NCBI RefSeq assembly: GCF_030651185.1
Contig: NZ_JAUSCJ010000005.1
Location: forward strand, 1-56,752
Length of the DNA: 56,752 nucleotides
Direction of reading: 5' to 3'
Source: Phenylobacterium sp.
GTDB taxonomy: Bacteria > Pseudomonadota > Alphaproteobacteria > Caulobacterales > Caulobacteraceae
Part shown: piece after piece, positions 19,859 through 28,828 of the stretch
How positions within the stretch are numbered: the first letter of the stretch is position 1
Layout: each line of letters begins with the position of its first letter
The notes under the pieces: generated by a model
Databases searched by the model: none
The model's input: only the letters and a program-made list of their open reading frames with translations
What the model was told of the DNA's origin: nothing
Translations under genes and position numbers: made by a program

Positions 19859-20269
19859 GTGCAGGTCCGCCGGGTCCGCCCGGAGGAGCTGCCCATCGCC
19901 GCGGCCATCTACCAGAAGGTCCTGCGCGGGACCTTCACCTGGCTGCCGGCCGGCCGCCACAACGCCCAGGTCTTCCTGCGCGACGCGGTCGACGAGGATG
20001 TCTACGTGGCGGTCCTGGACCACCGCATCGAGGGCGTCGCGGCCCTCTACCGCCCCGACAGCTTCCTGCACTCGCTCTATGTCGCGCGGCGCGGCGCCGG
20101 GATCGGCAAGGCCCTGCTGGACCACGCGGCGGGCGAGGCGCCAGGACCCCTGTCTCTGAAGTGCCAGACCGCCAACACCCGCGCCCAGGCCTTCTACCGC
20201 CGCGAGGGCTTCGGGATCACCGACCAGGGCGACGACGGCGTGCCCTGGGTGCGGATGGCGCGCTATTAA
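19781..20269 (+). CDS. GNAT family N-acetyltransferase
   Basis: An acetyltransferase of up to 162 residues. The catalytic fold is visible from VRRVRPEELPIAAAIYQKVL onward, with the acetyl-CoA loop SLYVARRGAGIGKALLD and the C-terminal NTRAQAFYRREGF. The substrate is unknown. Oddly, the first 26 codons from the ATG at 19781 lie inside the palindromic repeat. A GTG at 19859, just past the repeat, would start the protein directly at the GNAT fold, and a TTG at 19757 is also in frame. Which start is used is unresolved. Confidence 0.8.
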   Translation: MNVIDLLKFERDTDGKPVSTFPDPARVQVRRVRPEELPIAAAIYQKVLRGTFTWLPAGRHNAQVFLRDAVDEDVYVAVLDHRIEGVAALYRPDSFLHSLYVARRGAGIGKALLDHAAGEAPGPLSLKCQTANTRAQAFYRREGFGITDQGDDGVPWVRMARY

Positions 20270-20323
20270 CTTAAGGCTGCACCGGCGCCGTGGTAGCCTC
20301 CCGGGCCTGAGGGAGTAACGCCC

Positions 20324-20563
20324 ATGTCCGTCCTGCTGCTCGCCGCCGTTCTCGCCGCCCAGCCCGCGCCCGGAAGCGCCAACGCCTGTCCCAACTATTT
20401 CCGGCCCACGCCGGCCAAGGTCGAGACCCTGAAGCCGACGAAGCTCGCCGACCTGCCCAAGGCCGCCCTGATCGCGCCGGTGATGCGCATGGTGCAGGGC
20501 TGCCCGGTCCCCACCGTGGTCCGCGACGTGGCCGAGGGTGATGGGCGCTTCGCCAAGCCCTGA
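20324..20563 (+). CDS. Small exported protein of unknown function
   Basis: A 79-residue protein with a short hydrophobic signal (MSVLLLAAVLAAQPAPGSA) and a small mature part with two cysteines (NACPNYF, QGCPVPT) that could form a disulfide in the periplasm. No family is recognised. AGGGAG about 8 bases before the ATG supports translation. It lies between two clear plus-strand genes and may be co-transcribed with them. Confidence 0.6.
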   Translation: MSVLLLAAVLAAQPAPGSANACPNYFRPTPAKVETLKPTKLADLPKAALIAPVMRMVQGCPVPTVVRDVAEGDGRFAKP

Positions 20564-20625
20564 GCCCTTGCGGCGCGGCTGAAAACCCGGTCCCCTGAGC
20601 AACGAAGCTTAGGGACAGGAAACCG

Positions 20626-21192
20626 ATGGAACTCGTGCTCATCCGCCATGGCCTGCCGGTGCGCAGCGCCGAGAGCGCCGACCCGCCGCTGCACGACGAG
20701 GGCCACGACCAGTCCCGTAAGGTGGCGCAGTGGCTGGCGGGCGAGACCTTAGACGCCGTCTATTCCAGCCCCATGCTGCGCGCCATCGAGACCGCAGGCC
20801 CCCTGCTCGCCCACAGCGGCCACGCGCTGCGCCACCACGACGGCATCGCCGAGTTCGACCGTGACTCAGGCGCCTACGTCCCCATGGAGGAGCTGAAACG
20901 CGAGGACTACGCCGCCTGGAAGGCCATGGCCGACGGCGACCATGGCGTGGACATCGGCGTCTTCCAGCAGGCCGTCGTCGGCGCCCTGGAGGAGATCATC
21001 GAGGGCCATCCCGGCCAGCGGGTGGCGGTCTTCTGCCACGGCGGGGTGATCAATGTCTGGACCGCCCACGTGCTGGGCATGGCCCCGCGCCTGTTCTTCG
21101 AGCCCCGCTACACCAGCATCCACCGCTACATGTGCGCCCGCAGCGGCCAGCGGAACATCCTCAGCCTGAATGAGACGGCGCACCTTCGCTAA
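20626..21192 (+). CDS. Histidine phosphatase family protein
   Basis: A 188-residue member of the phosphoglycerate-mutase-like phosphatases. It has the RHG motif with the phosphorylated histidine (LVLIRHGLP, H9), the YSSPMLRAIETA stretch, and the second catalytic histidine in VFCHGGVINV. The substrate cannot be told from sequence. AGGGACAGGAAACCG precedes the ATG. Its TAA stop overlaps the convergent xerC stop in the four bases CTAA. Confidence 0.88.
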   Translation: MELVLIRHGLPVRSAESADPPLHDEGHDQSRKVAQWLAGETLDAVYSSPMLRAIETAGPLLAHSGHALRHHDGIAEFDRDSGAYVPMEELKREDYAAWKAMADGDHGVDIGVFQQAVVGALEEIIEGHPGQRVAVFCHGGVINVWTAHVLGMAPRLFFEPRYTSIHRYMCARSGQRNILSLNETAHLR

Positions 21193-22118
21193 GCGTGCGG
21201 GTGGGCCGAGTTGTAGGCGCTCAGCAACGCCGCGGCGTCCACGTCGGTATAGCGCTGGGTCGTCGACAGCGAGGCGTGGCCCAGCAGTTCCTGGATGGAG
21301 CGCAGATCGGCGCCGGCTCCCAGCAGGTGGGTGGCGAAGGAGTGGCGGAGCGCATGTGGCGTGGCGCTGGCGGGCAGCCCGAGGCGGCCCCGCAGCCCCT
21401 GCACCGTGGCCTGGACGTGGCGCGGACTGAGCGCCCCGCCCCGCTTGGCGCGGAACAGCGGTTCGCCCGGCGGCAGGACGAAGGGCACGGCCGCCAGATA
21501 GGCGTCCACAGCCTCGCGCACGGCGGGCAGCACCGGCACGATCCGGGTCTTCGAGCCCTTGCCGACGATGCGGAGCGAGTCCCCCAGCGGGGCGTCCGAC
21601 CGCTTCAGCGACAGCCCCTCGGAGATCCGCAGGCCGCAGCCATAGAGCAGGGTCAGCACCGCCTCGTCGCGGGCCACTTCCCAGTCCTCGCGGTCGGGAT
21701 CCATGGAGGGTTCTGCGATTAGGCCCCGGGCCTGGTCCTCGGTGACCGGACGCGGCGCCGACGGCTTGACCCGTGGCCCGCGCACCAGGGCCAGGTTCGG
21801 GTTGGGGGTGTCATGGCGGCGGTCGAGATAGCGGTGGAAGGTGCGGATCGCCGACAGGGATTGCGACAGCGACCGGGGCGACAGCGGATGGTCGCCGGAC
21901 CGCAGGTGCGCCAGCCAGGCGCGGATCTCGCCGGCGGTCAGCTCACCGCAGGCCGCAAGCGTCAGGGTCTCGCCCCGATAGCCCTCTTGAAAGCTGATGT
22001 AGCGCCCGGCGGCGAAGCCATAGGCCTCCACCGTGCGCGGCGAGGCGCGGCGTTCCTGGGCCAGGTGGATCAGCCACTCCGCCAGGACCGCGCGGGCTGT
22101 GGTCACAGGACCGGCCAT
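21189..22118 (-). CDS. xerC: Tyrosine recombinase XerC
   Basis: A 309-residue site-specific recombinase that, with XerD, resolves chromosome dimers at dif. The N-terminal SAM-like DNA-binding domain spans about 1-110. The catalytic set is complete: R164 (CGLRISE), K187 (GKGSKTR), H255 and R258 (HALRHSFATHLL), H281 (LGHASLSTTQRYT) and the nucleophile Y290. The first 16 bases overlap the end of the DUF484 gene, the usual arrangement in proteobacteria. XerC rather than XerD is called from that neighbour and the fsa-DUF484-xerC order. Confidence 0.93.
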   Translation of the reverse strand: MAGPVTTARAVLAEWLIHLAQERRASPRTVEAYGFAAGRYISFQEGYRGETLTLAACGELTAGEIRAWLAHLRSGDHPLSPRSLSQSLSAIRTFHRYLDRRHDTPNPNLALVRGPRVKPSAPRPVTEDQARGLIAEPSMDPDREDWEVARDEAVLTLLYGCGLRISEGLSLKRSDAPLGDSLRIVGKGSKTRIVPVLPAVREAVDAYLAAVPFVLPPGEPLFRAKRGGALSPRHVQATVQGLRGRLGLPASATPHALRHSFATHLLGAGADLRSIQELLGHASLSTTQRYTDVDAAALLSAYNSAHPHA

Positions 22119-22780
22119 CGCTCCGCCGTGCGTTCGACCACCCGGGCCAGGAAGGCCACCAGCTCGGCCCCCATGTCCTCGGTGAAGCCGTGCGCATCGG
22201 ACGAGCCGAAGGCCAGCAGGCCGGTGCGGGCCGGCTCCCAGATCGCCATGCGGACCATGGCCATGGACTTGATCTGCGGCGCCCGCTCGCCGAACAGGCC
22301 CAGAGCCGTGGGCTGGAAGCCCATCAGGGCCACGCGCTGGTGGCCGATCACCAGGTCGATCTGACCCTCCGCCATCACCCGCCAGCCGGCCGGGGTTCGG
22401 TCGGGACCTTCCAGGGCGACGACGCCCGCCGCCAGGCCGAAGCGCAGCTGCGCCAGCTCGTCCACCCGGCGGGCCAGGTCGGCATGGTTACGGGAGTCCA
22501 GGAGGTCGACGACCGCGCCATGGGTCTGGGCCTGGGCCGCGAAATTGGCGCGCGCCGTGGCCTCCAGGTGCTTGCGGGCCTTGGACTCTTTCTTGTGCGC
22601 CTCATGCACGCGGGCGAGCGCGGCGGGGCCAAAGTCCACCACATTGGCGGCGTCGGGCTTGAGGCCCAGCTCCGCCATCAGGGCGGTGTCGGACAGCAGG
22701 AAGTCGCGATTGCCCGAGAGGAAGCGGCGTACCTCATCGGGGCCCAGCGTCTGATCCTTCAGCCCGACCCCGAGATCCAT
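22103..22780 (-). CDS. DUF484 family protein
   Basis: A 225-residue GAF-like protein of the DUF484 family, nearly always found directly before xerC. An N-terminal helical part (LGPDEVRRFLSGNRDFLLSD) and coiled region (about 50-115) precede a GAF-type fold ending in GLLAFGSSDAHGFTEDMGAELVAFLARVVER. The role is unknown; the constant linkage suggests a link with recombination or division. It overlaps xerC by 16 bases and lies 18 bases after fsa. Confidence 0.88.
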   Translation of the reverse strand: MDLGVGLKDQTLGPDEVRRFLSGNRDFLLSDTALMAELGLKPDAANVVDFGPAALARVHEAHKKESKARKHLEATARANFAAQAQTHGAVVDLLDSRNHADLARRVDELAQLRFGLAAGVVALEGPDRTPAGWRVMAEGQIDLVIGHQRVALMGFQPTALGLFGERAPQIKSMAMVRMAIWEPARTGLLAFGSSDAHGFTEDMGAELVAFLARVVERTAERWPVL

Positions 22781-22798
22781 GCATCCGCCCCTGTGGTT

Positions 22799-23452
22799 CT
22801 ACAGAATGGACTGACCCGTTTTGGCCCAGTCGCTCATGAACTGTTCAAGACCCTTCTCGGTTAACGGGTGCTTGAAGAGGTCCAAGAAAACCCCAGGCGG
22901 TATCGTCGCGCAGTCGGCGCCGGACAGGGCCGCGGCGGTGACGTGGGCCGGATTGCGGATCGAGGCGGCCAGGATCTCGGTGTCGAAATCATAGTTGTCG
23001 TAGATGGCGCGGATCTCGCGGATCAGGTCCATCCCGTCCATGCCGTAGTCGTCCAGCCGTCCGATGAAGGGCGAGATGTAGGTGGCGCCGGCCTTGGCGG
23101 CCAGCATGGCCTGGGCGGCGGAGAAGCACAGCGTCACATTGGTGGCGATGCCCTGCACGGCGAACTCGGCCGTGGCGATCAGGCCCTCGCGGGTCAGGGG
23201 CAGCTTGACCACCACATTGGTGGCGATGGCGGCCAGCTTGGCGCCTTCCTTCAGCATGCCGGCCACGTCGGTGGCGGCCACCTCGGCGCTGACGGGGCCC
23301 TCGACGAGATCGCAAATCTCGGCGATGACCTCCAGCATGGGCCGGCCGGACTTGGCGATCAGGGTCGGATTGGTGGTGACGCCGTCCACCAGGCCCGTGG
23401 CGGCCAGGTCCTTCAGGACGGCGGTGTCCGTGGTGTCGAGAAAGAGCTGCAT
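22799..23452 (-). CDS. fsa: Fructose-6-phosphate aldolase / small transaldolase (MipB-TalC family)
   Basis: A 217-residue TIM-barrel enzyme of the short transaldolase family. [28 protein letters not shown], the Schiff-base lysine in [26 protein letters not shown] and [11 protein letters not shown] are all present. Members act either as fructose-6-phosphate aldolases or as true transaldolases; sequence alone does not settle this, and many annotations call it tal. First gene of a minus-strand operon with DUF484 and xerC, divergent from priA across 78 bases. Confidence 0.9.
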   Translation of the reverse strand: MQLFLDTTDTAVLKDLAATGLVDGVTTNPTLIAKSGRPMLEVIAEICDLVEGPVSAEVAATDVAGMLKEGAKLAAIATNVVVKLPLTREGLIATAEFAVQGIATNVTLCFSAAQAMLAAKAGATYISPFIGRLDDYGMDGMDLIREIRAIYDNYDFDTEILAASIRNPAHVTAAALSGADCATIPPGVFLDLFKHPLTEKGLEQFMSDWAKTGQSIL

Positions 23453-23530
23453 GACGGGCCTCTGCGCGGGAAAGATCGGGGCCTCCTTAGCCGTTGTGCT
23501 CCGGCGCGGCCAGCCTATGTGCGTCTGGGC

Positions 23531-25696
23531 ATGACCCGCCGCATCGCCTCCATCCTCCTGCCCATGCCCCTGCCCGAGGCCTTCGACTACGAGGAGCCGG
23601 AGGGCATGGACCTTGCGGTGGGCGACCAGGTGGCCGCCCCGCTGGGGCCCCGCCTGCTGCGCGGCGTGGTGACCGCCCTGCGCGACGGGACCGGCGGCAA
23701 CCGTCCGCTGAAGGTGGTGGAGAGCAGGCTCGACGATCCGCCCCTGCCGGCCCGCGCGCTGGAATTCATCCAGTGGGCCGCCCGCTACTCCGTGGATTCC
23801 CCCGGCTCCCCCCTGGCCATCACCCTGCGGGGCGCGCGCGCCCAGAAGGCCCGGCCTGAGAAGATCGTGGAGGCCACCGGTGTTGCGCCCGCCCGCGCCA
23901 CCCCGGCCCGGACCAAGGTGCTGCAGACGGTCGCGGCCCAGCGCCTGTCGCCGCCCGACCTCGCCCGCGCCACCGGTGTCTCCTCCGGTGTCATCAAGGG
24001 GCTGCTGGACGAGGGCGTGCTCGCCGTACGCCTGATCGAGGCCCCGGTCGCCTTCGACCCGCCGGACCTGTCGCGCGAGGGTCATCCCCTCAACCCCAGC
24101 CAGGACGCCGCCGCCAAGGCGCTGGTCTCGATGATCGGGGAAGGCGGCTTCAAGGTCGCCCTGCTGGACGGGATCACCGGCTCGGGCAAGACCGAGGTCT
24201 ATCTGGAGGCCGTCGCCGCCGCCCTGGCCGCCGACCCGGACGCCCAGGTGCTGATCCTGCTGCCGGAGATCGCGCTGACCCAGGCGGTAATCGCCCGGGT
24301 CGCCGCCCGCTTCGGCGCCGCGCCGGCCGAATGGCACTCCGACATCACCCCGCCCGCCCGGCGACGGGTCTGGGAAGCCGTCGCCACCCGCCAGTGCCGC
24401 ATCGTCATCGGCGCCCGCTCGGCCCTGTTCCTGCCCTTCGCCAAGCTGGCCCTCATCGTGGTCGATGAGGAGCACGACGCCTCCTACAAGCAGGAGGAGG
24501 GCTTCATCTACCAGGCCCGCGACATGGCCGTCGCCCGTGGCAAGATCGAGGAGGCCGCCGTCATCCTGGCCTCGGCCACACCGTCCCTGGAATCGCTTCG
24601 CAACGCCGAGACCGGCCGCTATCGCTGGCTGCGGCTGACCTCCCGCCACGGGGTCGCCGTCCTCCCCGACATCACCCTCGTCGACATGCGCCAGACCCCG
24701 CCCGACTCCGGCCGCTGGCTGTCACCGCCCCTGGTGGCGGCCATGGGCGAGACCTGGGCGCGCGGCGAGCAGACGCTCTTGTTCCTCAACCGCCGGGGCT
24801 ACGCGCCGCTGGTGCTCTGCAAGGCCTGCGGCGAGCGGATGACCTCGCCGGACACCGACAGCTGGCTGGTGGAGCACCGCTATTCCGGCCGCCTGGTCTG
24901 CCACCTGACCGGCTTCTCCATGCCCAAGCCCCTGGCCTGCCCCCACTGCGGCGCCAAGGACAGCCTGGTCTCCATCGGGCCGGGGGTGGAGCGGGTTGAG
25001 GAGGAGGCCAAGGCCCTCTTCCCCGACGCCCGGGTGGCCATCTTCTCCTCCGACACCGTCTGGGACGCCCGCGAAGCCAAGCGGCTGATCCAGGCCATGG
25101 AGGAGGGGCAGATCGACATCCTGGTGGCCACCCAGGCCGCCGCCAAGGGCCACAACTTCCCGGGTCTGACCCTGGTGGGGGTGGTGGACGCCGACCTTGG
25201 TTTGCGCGGCGGGGATTTGCGGGCGGCCGAGCGCACCTACCAGCTGCTGGCCCAGGCCACCGGGCGCGCCGGCCGCAAGGACCGCCCCGGCCGCGCCATT
25301 TTGCAGACCTATGCCCCCGAGCACCCGGTCATGCAGGCCCTGAAGGCCCAGGACCGCGACGCCTTCACCACCGCCGAGCTGGAGGAGCGCGAGATCGCCG
25401 GCCTGCCGCCCTATGGCCGGCTGGCGGCCCTGATCGTCTCAGGCCCGGACGCCGTGCAACTGGAGGCCTTCGTGGAAAAGATGGCCCAGACGGCCCCAAA
25501 TGCCGAGGGCGTCGCCGTCTACGGCCCCGCCGACGCCCCGCTGGGCCTGATCCGCGGCCGCCGCCGCAAACGCTTCCTGATCCGCGCCGACCGCACCGTG
25601 GACCTGTCGGCCTACCTCGCCGCCTGGCGCGCCAGGTTCCGCCCCCCCGGCATGATCCGGGTGGCGATCGACGTGGACCCGTACAGTTTCCTATGA
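23531..25696 (+). CDS. priA: Primosomal replication helicase PriA, with one zinc site missing
   Basis: A 721-residue superfamily-2 helicase that restarts stalled replication forks. It has the N-terminal DNA 3'-end binding domain, Walker [12 protein letters not shown] near residue 217, [16 protein letters not shown] (DEEH box) and the C-terminal helicase lobe ([17 protein letters not shown]). In the cysteine-rich insertion C430/C433 and C470/C473 are kept. The two middle pairs are changed: TSPDT stands where CPxC is usual, and CHLT (C457) where CxxC is usual. The ATG at 23531 matches the family N-terminus; the open frame further upstream lies antisense to fsa. Confidence 0.96.
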   Translation: MTRRIASILLPMPLPEAFDYEEPEGMDLAVGDQVAAPLGPRLLRGVVTALRDGTGGNRPLKVVESRLDDPPLPARALEFIQWAARYSVDSPGSPLAITLRGARAQKARPEKIVEATGVAPARATPARTKVLQTVAAQRLSPPDLARATGVSSGVIKGLLDEGVLAVRLIEAPVAFDPPDLSREGHPLNPSQDAAAKALVSMIGEGGFKVALLDGITGSGKTEVYLEAVAAALAADPDAQVLILLPEIALTQAVIARVAARFGAAPAEWHSDITPPARRRVWEAVATRQCRIVIGARSALFLPFAKLALIVVDEEHDASYKQEEGFIYQARDMAVARGKIEEAAVILASATPSLESLRNAETGRYRWLRLTSRHGVAVLPDITLVDMRQTPPDSGRWLSPPLVAAMGETWARGEQTLLFLNRRGYAPLVLCKACGERMTSPDTDSWLVEHRYSGRLVCHLTGFSMPKPLACPHCGAKDSLVSIGPGVERVEEEAKALFPDARVAIFSSDTVWDAREAKRLIQAMEEGQIDILVATQAAAKGHNFPGLTLVGVVDADLGLRGGDLRAAERTYQLLAQATGRAGRKDRPGRAILQTYAPEHPVMQALKAQDRDAFTTAELEEREIAGLPPYGRLAALIVSGPDAVQLEAFVEKMAQTAPNAEGVAVYGPADAPLGLIRGRRRKRFLIRADRTVDLSAYLAAWRARFRPPGMIRVAIDVDPYSFL

Positions 25697-25704
25697 GGCG
25701 AGGG

Positions 25705-26226
25705 TCAGGACCACGAGATTAGGCTACCGATCCCCAGATTGAACATCATGTGGAGCAGCGTGAGCGCTAGAGGCAGGACGAGTTCCTGATTTCTCGGCGG
25801 CTCAGGTGATTTGGCGACCAGCCACATCAGGACGAGGGCAGACGATATGTGCAGAGCCGTCGCGGGCACACGGAAAATGATACCCTTTATGAGCGGGAGC
25901 TGCTTCTCAATCACCCAAGGGAGTACAAGCAGGAGTTCTGTTGCGATGCAGACGAACGAGTACGTCCAAAGGCGGCGATTGGCGCGTTCGCGATCACTAT
26001 GCCAAAGGGCCGCTCGATAAATGCTCCATCGGGCCATCTCCTCGGCAGCAGGCCCCACCAGTATCGCGATCAGGAACGTCGGCAGGTGTTTTGGCCCGCC
26101 CGCCGCGGCAACGAACAGCGACAGCACGACCAGCGCGCCAATCTGACAGCCAGCCACTAAGCCGTAGATGAGCGCCACATGTCGTTGGTCGATCCATCCC
26201 AACATCCTTGCCAGACTGGGCGCCAC
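25705..26226 (-). CDS. Membrane protein resembling a CPBP/PrsW-type protease
   Basis: A 173-residue protein with about five membrane segments. GPAAEEMARWSIYR offers an EExxR-like motif, followed by a histidine in ATALHISSAL and by LLHMMFNLG (HxxxN), the spacing expected of glutamic intramembrane proteases. The match is motif-level only. By eye the gene is clearly richer in A+T than its neighbours, which suggests later acquisition. A GTG at 26226 directly follows the exporter's stop and has GGGGAAGG before it; an ATG at 26205 is the alternative. Coupling to the exporter gene is likely. Confidence 0.6.
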   Translation of the reverse strand: MAPSLARMLGWIDQRHVALIYGLVAGCQIGALVVLSLFVAAAGGPKHLPTFLIAILVGPAAEEMARWSIYRAALWHSDRERANRRLWTYSFVCIATELLLVLPWVIEKQLPLIKGIIFRVPATALHISSALVLMWLVAKSPEPPRNQELVLPLALTLLHMMFNLGIGSLISWS

Positions 26227-27894
26227 CTAAACCTTCCCCGTCTCCGCCGCGATATCCCCGCCGGGTTCCGCCGCCTTGGCCGCCGCGACGGGCCGCTCGC
26301 GCAGGGTCGCCACCGGGATGAACAGCATCAGGATGAAGCCCGCGATCAGCGAGCACAGGGCGAAGATCATCCCGTGGACGATGGCGACGGAGAAGCTGGT
26401 GCGGATGGTGCGTTCCAGGGCCACCTGCTTGGGGTCGGCGGCGCGGGCCGCGGCCTGCTCGGGGTGCAGGTTGCGCTCCATGGCCATCTTCTGCAGGTCC
26501 GAGAGCTCGAGGTGGCGCACCACGGCGCCGGGCTCGGCCGGCGCGTGCTTAGCCAGTTCGCTGGCCAGGCCCGAGGTCAGCAGGGCGCCGAACAGGGCCA
26601 CCCCCATGGTGGAGCCGATCTGGCGCACGAACTGGCCCGAACTGGTGGCCACCCCGATCTGGTGGAAGGGCAACGCGTTCTGAACCGCCAGGCCAAACAG
26701 GCTCTGGCCGGGGCCCAGGCCGATCCCGACGATCAGCAGCCGCCAGGCCAGGTCGAGGACCGTGGTGTCGGGCCCGATGAAGCACATCAGGAACACGCCG
26801 AGGATCAGCACCGCCCCGCCGCCGATCATGAACGGCTTGTAGAGGCCCGTCTTGGTCACCAGCTGGCCGTTGATGGTCGATGAGGCGATCATGCCCCCCA
26901 TCAGGGCCAGCATGGTCAGGCCGCTGGTGGTGGCGGGGACGCCCTGGCCCACCTGCATGTAGAGCGGCAGGAAGCTGGTCACCCCCATGAAGGCCATGGA
27001 ATAGACGAAGGCCGCGCCGTTGGCGGTGGTGAAGGTGGTGTTCCTGAACAGATCCAGCGGGATGATCGGGTCCCGCACCTGCTTTTCCACGAACACGAAG
27101 GCGGTCAGCGCCGCGATGGCGAAGCCCAGCATGCCGAGGATCAGGGGCGAGGCCCAGGCGTACTCCCGTCCGCCCCAGGTGATGGCCAGCAGCAGGGGCA
27201 CGAAGCCCGCGATGATCAGGGCCGCGCCGGCCCAGTCGATGCGTCCGGTTCCCCGGATCGGCAGGGTCGGCATCTTCACCAGGATCATGGCGACGGCGGC
27301 GAGCGCGAAGGGGATGTTGCAGTAGAAGACCCAGCGCCAGCCGGCGATGACGTGGCCGAACAGGGTCACGGTCCCGTGGTCGGTGAAGAAGCCGCCCACC
27401 ACCGGGCCGAACACGCTGGCGATCCCGAACACCGACCCGAACAGGCCGGAGAACTTGGCCCGCTCCCGGGGCGCGAACAGGTCGGCGATGATGGCGAAGG
27501 CGGTGGTGAACAGCGCCCCGCCGCCCAGGCCCTGGACCGCGCGGAAGATGATCAGCTGGGTCATGCCGCCCCCCAGCAGGGGCAGGTCTCCGAACTCGCC
27601 GGCCAGGCCCGCCAGCCAGGAGCCGGCCAGGAAGATGCCGATCCCGATCAGCAGGATCGGCTTGCGCCCATAGAGGTCCCCCAGCTTGCCCCAGATCGGC
27701 ACCATGACCGTCGAGGCCAGCAGGTAGGCGGTGGTGGCCCAGGCGTAGAGGTGGAGGCCCGACAGCTCGGCGATGATGCGGGGCATGGCCGTGCCGACGA
27801 TCGTCTGGCTCATGGCCGACAGCAGGAAGACGATCATCACGGAGATGAGCGTCAGCCGACGCTCGTCGTCGCTATAGACGTGCGGTTCGTTCAC
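26227..27894 (-). CDS. DHA2-type (EmrB-like) multidrug exporter of the MFS
   Basis: A 555-residue major-facilitator protein with 14 predicted membrane segments. The inter-helix motif GKLGDLYGRKPILL (loop 2-3), FRAVQGLGGGALFTTAFAII and the motif-C-like GSVFGIASVFGPVVGGFF mark a drug/proton antiporter of the DHA2 branch. The substrate is unknown. No membrane-fusion partner lies next to it, so it probably exports only across the inner membrane. A cytoplasmic or periplasmic loop near residues 445-500 is rich in alanine and glutamate. Confidence 0.9.
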   Translation of the reverse strand: MNEPHVYSDDERRLTLISVMIVFLLSAMSQTIVGTAMPRIIAELSGLHLYAWATTAYLLASTVMVPIWGKLGDLYGRKPILLIGIGIFLAGSWLAGLAGEFGDLPLLGGGMTQLIIFRAVQGLGGGALFTTAFAIIADLFAPRERAKFSGLFGSVFGIASVFGPVVGGFFTDHGTVTLFGHVIAGWRWVFYCNIPFALAAVAMILVKMPTLPIRGTGRIDWAGAALIIAGFVPLLLAITWGGREYAWASPLILGMLGFAIAALTAFVFVEKQVRDPIIPLDLFRNTTFTTANGAAFVYSMAFMGVTSFLPLYMQVGQGVPATTSGLTMLALMGGMIASSTINGQLVTKTGLYKPFMIGGGAVLILGVFLMCFIGPDTTVLDLAWRLLIVGIGLGPGQSLFGLAVQNALPFHQIGVATSSGQFVRQIGSTMGVALFGALLTSGLASELAKHAPAEPGAVVRHLELSDLQKMAMERNLHPEQAAARAADPKQVALERTIRTSFSVAIVHGMIFALCSLIAGFILMLFIPVATLRERPVAAAKAAEPGGDIAAETGKV

Positions 27895-27956
27895 GGGTCG
27901 TGTCCCGACGGCGAAGGGGCCGCCCCTAATGCTCTAATCTTATCGTTCGTAAAGTC

Positions 27957-27986
27957 CGGGGGCGGACGGAAATATCGCCGCCCCCG
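27957..27986 (-). terminator. Hairpin after terC
   Basis: CGGGGGCGG (27957-27965) pairs with CCGCCCCCG (27978-27986) just beyond the terC stop codon. Additional outer pairing (GTAAAG with CTTTAC) is possible. There is no long T run; a terminator between terC and the exporter gene is the best reading. Confidence 0.5.
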
Positions 27987-27994
27987 TCCCGGCT

Positions 27995-28828
27995 TTACTT
28001 CAGGCTATCAGACTTTTCGGACGCGGCACTCAAGGGTTCGGCCTTGCGGCGCTGGGCGTTGCGTGAGGCCATGTTCAGCCCCTCCACCAGGCCGGAGAAG
28101 GCCATGGCCGCATAGATGTAGCCCTTGGGCACGTGCACCCCGAAGCCGTCGGCGATCAGGGTGGCGCCGATCATCAGCAGGAAGCCAAGCGCCAGCATCA
28201 CCACGGTGGGGTTGTCGTCGATGAACTTAGCCAGGGGATCGGCGGCCAGCAGCATCACCGCCACGGCGATCACCACGGCGATCACCATGATCGGCAGGTG
28301 GTCGGTCATCCCCACCGCCGTCAGGATCGAGTCGATCGAGAAGACGATGTCCAGCAGCAGGATTTGCACGATCGCGGCGCTGAAGTTCATGGTCACACCC
28401 GCCGTCACGACGCCGTCCTTGTCGAGGAGGTTGGGGCTGGGTGACGGGTCCATGGTGTGGTGGACCTCGGTGGTGGCCTTCCAGACCAGGAACATGCCCC
28501 CGGCGATGAGGATCAGGTCGCGCCAGGAGAAGGCCAGCTCGAACATGGCGTGGCCGTCCTCGCCGATCGGGCCCTTCCAGGGCAGCTCGAAGACCGGCGC
28601 GGTGAGGCCGACGATGAAGGCGATGGTCGAGAGCAGGGCCAGCCGCATGATCAGGGCCAGGCCGATGCCCAGCCGGCGGGCCTTGGTCTGCTGATGGGCG
28701 GGCAGCTTGTTCGACAGGATGGAGATGAAGACCAGGTTGTCGATGCCGAGAACCACCTCCATGACGACGAGGGTGATCAAGGCGGCCCAGGCGGCCGGAT
28801 CGGCGGCCAGGGTCAAAAGGCTGTCCAT
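27995..28828 (-). CDS. TerC family membrane protein (probable metal exporter)
   Basis: A 277-residue protein with about seven membrane segments. The paired acidic motifs of the TerC family, [14 protein letters not shown] near residue 27 and [15 protein letters not shown] near residue 160, are both present. The family is linked to tellurite resistance and, in several bacteria, to manganese export that loads secreted enzymes. A Fur-type palindrome lies 59 bases upstream of the start, which fits control by a metal (inference). Confidence 0.88.
   Translation of the reverse strand: MDSLLTLAADPAAWAALITLVVMEVVLGIDNLVFISILSNKLPAHQQTKARRLGIGLALIMRLALLSTIAFIVGLTAPVFELPWKGPIGEDGHAMFELAFSWRDLILIAGGMFLVWKATTEVHHTMDPSPSPNLLDKDGVVTAGVTMNFSAAIVQILLLDIVFSIDSILTAVGMTDHLPIMVIAVVIAVAVMLLAADPLAKFIDDNPTVVMLALGFLLMIGATLIADGFGVHVPKGYIYAAMAFSGLVEGLNMASRNAQRRKAEPLSAASEKSDSLK

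Noticed and set aside
22868..23530. Upstream extension of the priA frame by about 220 codons
   Set aside because: It lies antisense to fsa, has no PriA similarity, and the known N-terminus starts at the ATG at 23531.
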